DNA of 16,679 nt from Gammaproteobacteria bacterium (GTDB lineage Bacteria; Pseudomonadota; Gammaproteobacteria; Xanthomonadales; Marinicellaceae), in NCBI GenBank assembly GCA_030426065.1, contig JAUHZH010000006.1, positions 1-16,679 on the forward strand, written 5' to 3'. Made by a program: the position numbers and the translations under genes. The stretch's first letter is position 1. Every line of letters starts with the position of its first letter. Positions 15,365 through 16,679 of the stretch are shown piece after piece. The notes beneath the pieces were generated by a model. That model saw only the letters and a list, made by a program, of their open reading frames with translations, had not been told where the DNA came from and made no database searches.

Positions 15365-16679
15365 GCATTGAATTTTAGCCAATGCACGGCCACACCGACA
15401 AGTCTTTCATCATCAGAACCAAATGCATCGGCATGACTGGTGGTTTCAGTCAACTCAATGCCCACACGCATTAAACCGTTGGGTTTGATGTGTGTTTTTG
15501 GGACCGCTGCTTTGATGATGCGAACCACCCCAGCATCGTCACTGTGCCATTCGATGGGCTTGCCATTGATGGTTAATTTCATCTCATTCAGAACCTGTTC
15601 ACTACAGGCATTGATGATGCGCATCGACAAGTCTCCCTCGCTGGGCTTGACCCAAAGATCGATGCTGGCCCGTTGGCCAGGCCCTGTCCATCGGAAGTAT
15701 TCATTTTCCGGTTCCATCCACTCACGCCGGTGCCACTGGACACCCGTGATGGCTTGATCAAAGCCGACACGCGCTTGTTGTTTAGTCGGTTTTTTCTGTG
15801 TTTCTTGGTATTGTTTGTCAAGCAAATCTGCTTGACTCTGGCTGCTGTGGCATCGGAACGATTCCAGGTCATGTTGCATGTCCAGGTAACGCTGTTCAAA
15901 CACCGCTTTGGCATGTTCATACAACTTGATGTCCCAAGCATTGAGGATCTCTAATCGGCGCTGGGCTTTTTCGTTGACCTCAACTGGGTCTTTCTTGACA
16001 TTGAGTTTTTGGCTGGCCCCGATGGCAGGCTTTTTCAACACATGAGACAACAAATCCATCGAGCGATCGAAATCCTCAACCAAGCCAAACCACGCCGTGT
16101 TGTCGATGAAATCTTTGGCCCGCATGAAACGCTGCTCAGGCGACAATGCCGGTTTGGACTGATCAACCAAGGGCTGCAAACAGGCAATGGTTTCAGGTGA
16201 TAAAAAAACTTCTTGCGCCGACGGGTCATTGACAAAGTCGAAAGACAGGTTGCGCACCATGCGGTTGTTGACCAATTGCGAAGTGCGCTCATGGGTCAAG
16301 AACGCTTCCAGATCAAATCCTTCGTCTTTGACCAAATCGTGAACCACGGTGTTGCTTTCTCTTTTAACAAACTGGTAAGTAGAAAGAGACAATGCAAATG
16401 GGTCTCTGAGCAAGGTCAAATGCTGAACTGGGTGGTCAGACAAAACATCGGCACCACCACCGCCAAAATGCCCCCTGAACAAATGGTAACCACGGTTCTT
16501 GAAGCGGTTGATGTGACCCACCTCTCGCCACAATTGGTGTGGAAAAATTTGTGATTGCTCAAAAAAACGGTCCAGCAAAACAATGAAACTGGTGCCCGCT
16601 GTTTTAGGGATGTGTGTGAAATAAAATGTTTGCCCTTTCTGTGTTTGTTTTTGCGACCACAGTCCGCTAATTTTTTTGA
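15361..16679 (-). CDS. Sulfotransferase with C-terminal beta-rich domain (5' end outside window)
   Basis: The frame stays open to the window edge, so at least 438 residues are present and the true start lies beyond 16679. The PAPS 5'-phosphosulfate motif THIPKTAGTSF is encoded at 16585-16617, upstream of the first possible internal start (TTG 16578), which shows that a protein starting there would lack its active site. RGHFGGGG and the 3'-phosphate motif LLRDPFALSLSTYQF follow, as in the Sulfotransfer_2 family (carbohydrate sulfotransferases). After a charged helical middle region, the last 130 residues or so (EWMEPENEYFRWTGPGQ onward) read as alternating strands and resemble a beta-sandwich accessory domain, perhaps for sugar binding; that is inference. 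The stop overlaps the next sulfotransferase start as ATGA. The acceptor is unknown, probably a surface polysaccharide or glycolipid. Confidence 0.85.
   Translation of the reverse strand, partial: KKISGLWSQKQTQKGQTFYFTHIPKTAGTSFIVLLDRFFEQSQIFPHQLWREVGHINRFKNRGYHLFRGHFGGGGADVLSDHPVQHLTLLRDPFALSLSTYQFVKRESNTVVHDLVKDEGFDLEAFLTHERTSQLVNNRMVRNLSFDFVNDPSAQEVFLSPETIACLQPLVDQSKPALSPEQRFMRAKDFIDNTAWFGLVEDFDRSMDLLSHVLKKPAIGASQKLNVKKDPVEVNEKAQRRLEILNAWDIKLYEHAKAVFEQRYLDMQHDLESFRCHSSQSQADLLDKQYQETQKKPTKQQARVGFDQAITGVQWHRREWMEPENEYFRWTGPGQRASIDLWVKPSEGDLSMRIINACSEQVLNEMKLTINGKPIEWHSDDAGVVRIIKAAVPKTHIKPNGLMRVGIELTETTSHADAFGSDDERLVGVAVHWLKFNA

Noticed and set aside
15361..16578. A complete 405-residue protein starting at TTG 16578
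   Set aside because: The PAPS-binding motif IPKTAGTSF lies just upstream in the same frame, which stays open to the window end, so the gene is cut by the window and not complete.

Overview
The window looks like ordinary chromosomal housekeeping DNA from a gammaproteobacterium of moderate GC content. The markers are a DsbA next to a di-haem cytochrome c4 and divergent from engB (an order I recall from Pseudomonas), a map-glnD pair as in Escherichia coli, RsmJ, UvrD with a Tudor-like tail, and a hexameric-type citrate synthase. I cannot fix the genus; a marine Xanthomonadales- or Marinicella-like bacterium is only a guess. I see no tRNA, rRNA, CRISPR array, insertion sequence or phage gene. No stretch over 300 bases lacks a gene.

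Layout. 1-1302: the 3' part of gltA runs into rsmJ with a TGATG junction. 1414-1980: a lone small gene resembling the DUF6502 family, closed by a perfect 17-bp stem terminator (1997-2037) shared with the convergent genes beyond. 2056-3459 (minus): cytochrome c4 then a lipoprotein DsbA, with a clear promoter at 3499-3527. 3583-7521 (plus): engB, an unrecognised 369-residue protein and uvrD, the last two joined by an ATGA overlap. 7535-11860 (minus): map, glnD and a nitrilase-type C-N hydrolase, packed as one operon. 11943-13711 (plus): hemB and aroE, overlapping by 16 bases. 13708-16679 (minus): two different sulfotransferases followed by nth. The first sulfotransferase is cut by the window end, the two sulfotransferases overlap by ATGA, and the second overlaps nth by 23 bases.

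Functional themes are central metabolism (gltA, hemB, aroE), ribosome and translation maturation (rsmJ, engB, map), DNA repair (uvrD, nth), periplasmic redox and protein folding (cytochrome c4, DsbA), and nitrogen control (glnD, with a nitrilase that could release ammonia). The accessory part is the sulfotransferase pair, probably acting on a carbohydrate or other surface substrate.

I found no clear new defence or mobile system. The items most worth a second look are the unknown gene coupled to uvrD, the two sulfotransferases translationally linked to nth, the nitrilase coupled to glnD, and the DUF6502-like orphan.
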